52,559 nucleotides of DNA from Candidatus Bathyarchaeota archaeon (GTDB taxonomy: Archaea; Thermoproteota; Bathyarchaeia; Bathyarchaeales; Bathycorpusculaceae), in NCBI GenBank assembly GCA_029907545.1, contig JARYLR010000010.1:1-52559 (forward strand). The letters are read 5' to 3'. The first letter of the stretch is position 1. Every line of letters begins with the position of its first letter. The notes under the pieces were generated by a model that was not told the DNA's origin, searched no databases, and worked only from the letters and a program-made list of their open reading frames with translations. This document shows positions 51,766-52,559 of this stretch, piece after piece. The translations under genes were made by a program, and so were the position numbers.

Positions 51766-51992
51766 TTTACTATTGTGGCAGCATTCTCTCGTTGTCAAGA
51801 TCAACAAAGACTACAAATGCTCTTGTTGTGCTTGTAATCCTCTTGGTTGGTTATGCTTTGCCCTTACTTTTCCTTCTTTGGGATTTAACTTTGCTTGCTA
51901 CTATTTCGGGTTTGATATGGTCGTTGTTCGACATCGCTATTTTCCTCTTCGTCTATATGCCGTTTCAAAAATGGCGAAGAAACATCCATTGA
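51624..51992 (+). pseudogene. C-terminal piece of another membrane protein joined to the exchanger remnant
   Basis: In the frame beginning at 51624 lies 'GFTFTVVTILLTRLPNPNT', then several membrane segments and a basic end (KWRRNIH) with a stop. It has no exchanger motif. The style is that of small archaeal four-segment membrane proteins. The N-terminal part is absent, so this is likely the tail left after the deletion that truncated the exchanger. A GTG at 51681 could start a short protein. Confidence 0.45.
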
Positions 51993-52071
51993 GCTTTTGA
52001 AATGATGCTTAGAGTGATTGAATGACACGCGGTAAGTTTTATACGTGCATCCACTACATTGCTCTTATTAA

Positions 52072-52559
52072 GTGAGAGCTTTGACTGGAAAACCGCAAGA
52101 CAAGTATGTTCATGCTGGAAAAATCGAAGAAGTGATAAGACTTGAGGCACAGGCCAAGGCGTTTGGTAAAGTTATTGAGAAAGAATTTGAGATTTTGGGT
52201 CTGAAACAAGGAATGAAGGTGCTGGATGCCGGTTGTGGAACGGGGGCAGTCGCAAGGAAGATGGCTGCGAAGGTTTCTCCAGGAGAAGTTTATGGGATAG
52301 ACATTGATTCCTTGTTCATCAGCGAGGCAAAGAAACTGGCGACAAATGAAGGAATCAAGAACATCGTATTTGAGCTGGGCGATGTTGATGATCTAAAGCA
52401 ATCTGATGGCACTTTTGATGTCTCCTATTGCAGGTTGGTTCTTATGCATGTCAAGAACCCAGTGAAGACTGTATCCGAATTGAAGAGAGTCACAAAGAAA
52501 GGGGGGTTGTTGCAGTATCTGACAACGATGATGGAGGAATGATTGTATATCCAGAAATG
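52072..52559 (+). CDS. SAM-dependent methyltransferase (class I), N-terminal part, with a probable frameshift, cut by window edge
   Basis: From GTG 52072 the protein shows 'GMKVLDAGCGTGAVARKMA' (motif I), 'GEVYGIDIDSLFISEAKKLA', 'FELGDVDDLKQSDGTFDVSY' and 'KNPVKTVSELKRVTKKGG', the order of a class I methyltransferase of the UbiE/ArsM kind. At a run of six Gs (52501-52506) the frame goes to a stop at 52542, but one frame over it reads 'VVAVSDNDDGGMIVYPEM' to the window edge, as expected for the family. So one G too many, in the DNA or in the reading. Target not known. Confidence 0.8.

Overview
The window reads as chromosomal DNA of an archaeon of the TACK group, and Bathyarchaeia is my best guess from gene content alone (no tree was run). 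The evidence is: an archaeal 7S/SRP RNA; ribosomal proteins eL15 and eL13 (eL13 is largely a TACK feature); the RNase P proteins Rpp30 and Pop5 overlapping behind an exosome-linked RNA-binding protein; an Orc1/Cdc6 initiator; archaeal-type LeuRS, a tRNA-splicing endonuclease and a Nop2/Nip7 pair; CofE for coenzyme F420; a GfcR-like phosphoribosyltransferase regulator; pyruvoyl arginine decarboxylase; and four tRNA genes, two with small introns outside the usual 37/38 site. TATA-like promoters and GGAGG/GGTGAT ribosome binding sites are visible in many gaps.

Layout. 1-5.6 kb: the start of a secreted beta-helix protein cut by the window edge, cofE, a metallo-beta-lactamase hydrolase, a 55-residue protein that seems to start at AUU, membrane proteins including a site-2 protease, a zinc ribbon and an HxlR regulator. 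5.7-10.9 kb: a geranylgeranyl-reductase-family flavoprotein, a diphthine-ammonia-ligase-family enzyme, then the operon eL15-eL13-RNA-binding protein-Rpp30-Pop5. 10.9-19.1 kb: an integrase remnant, rhomboid protease, tRNA-Val, a second copy of the 55-residue family, a possible structured RNA, tRNA-Phe with an intron, a DUF401 transporter-like protein, tRNA-Gly, an M55 peptidase, small proteins and a GOLD-like membrane protein. 19.2-31.1 kb: sugar metabolism (class II aldolase, two convergent PfkA-type phosphofructokinases, a TIM-barrel epimerase, GalT-like protein, GH133 debranching enzyme, DUF89 phosphatase, triosephosphate isomerase, arginine decarboxylase), interrupted by an A+T-rich stretch of unknown proteins beside the SRP RNA. 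31.2-34.7 kb: Orc1/Cdc6, ArsR, moaC, moaB, moaA. 34.9-43.8 kb: LeuRS, tRNA-Arg with a D-loop intron, dockerin protein, GfcR-like regulator, MtnA-family isomerase, EndA homologue, HisRS. 43.9-52.6 kb: a broken acetyltransferase, a NosD-like protein, Nip7 and Nop2, a P-type ATPase with an amber stop, a PUA-like protein, a broken Ca2+/Na+ exchanger, and a frameshifted methyltransferase at the right edge.

Working together. The 19-31 kb genes form an Embden-Meyerhof module: the debranching enzyme and GalT-like protein supply hexose phosphates, the phosphofructokinases, aldolase and triosephosphate isomerase handle the middle of the pathway, and DUF89 may remove damaged sugar phosphates. One phosphofructokinase carries a pyrophosphate-type signature and its neighbour an ATP-like one. 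The introns in tRNA-Phe and tRNA-Arg, together with an EndA homologue that lacks the catalytic histidine, point to a two-subunit splicing endonuclease with relaxed specificity. From 40 to 52.6 kb five genes are interrupted by single stops or frameshifts, so either that segment is decaying or the assembly contains errors.
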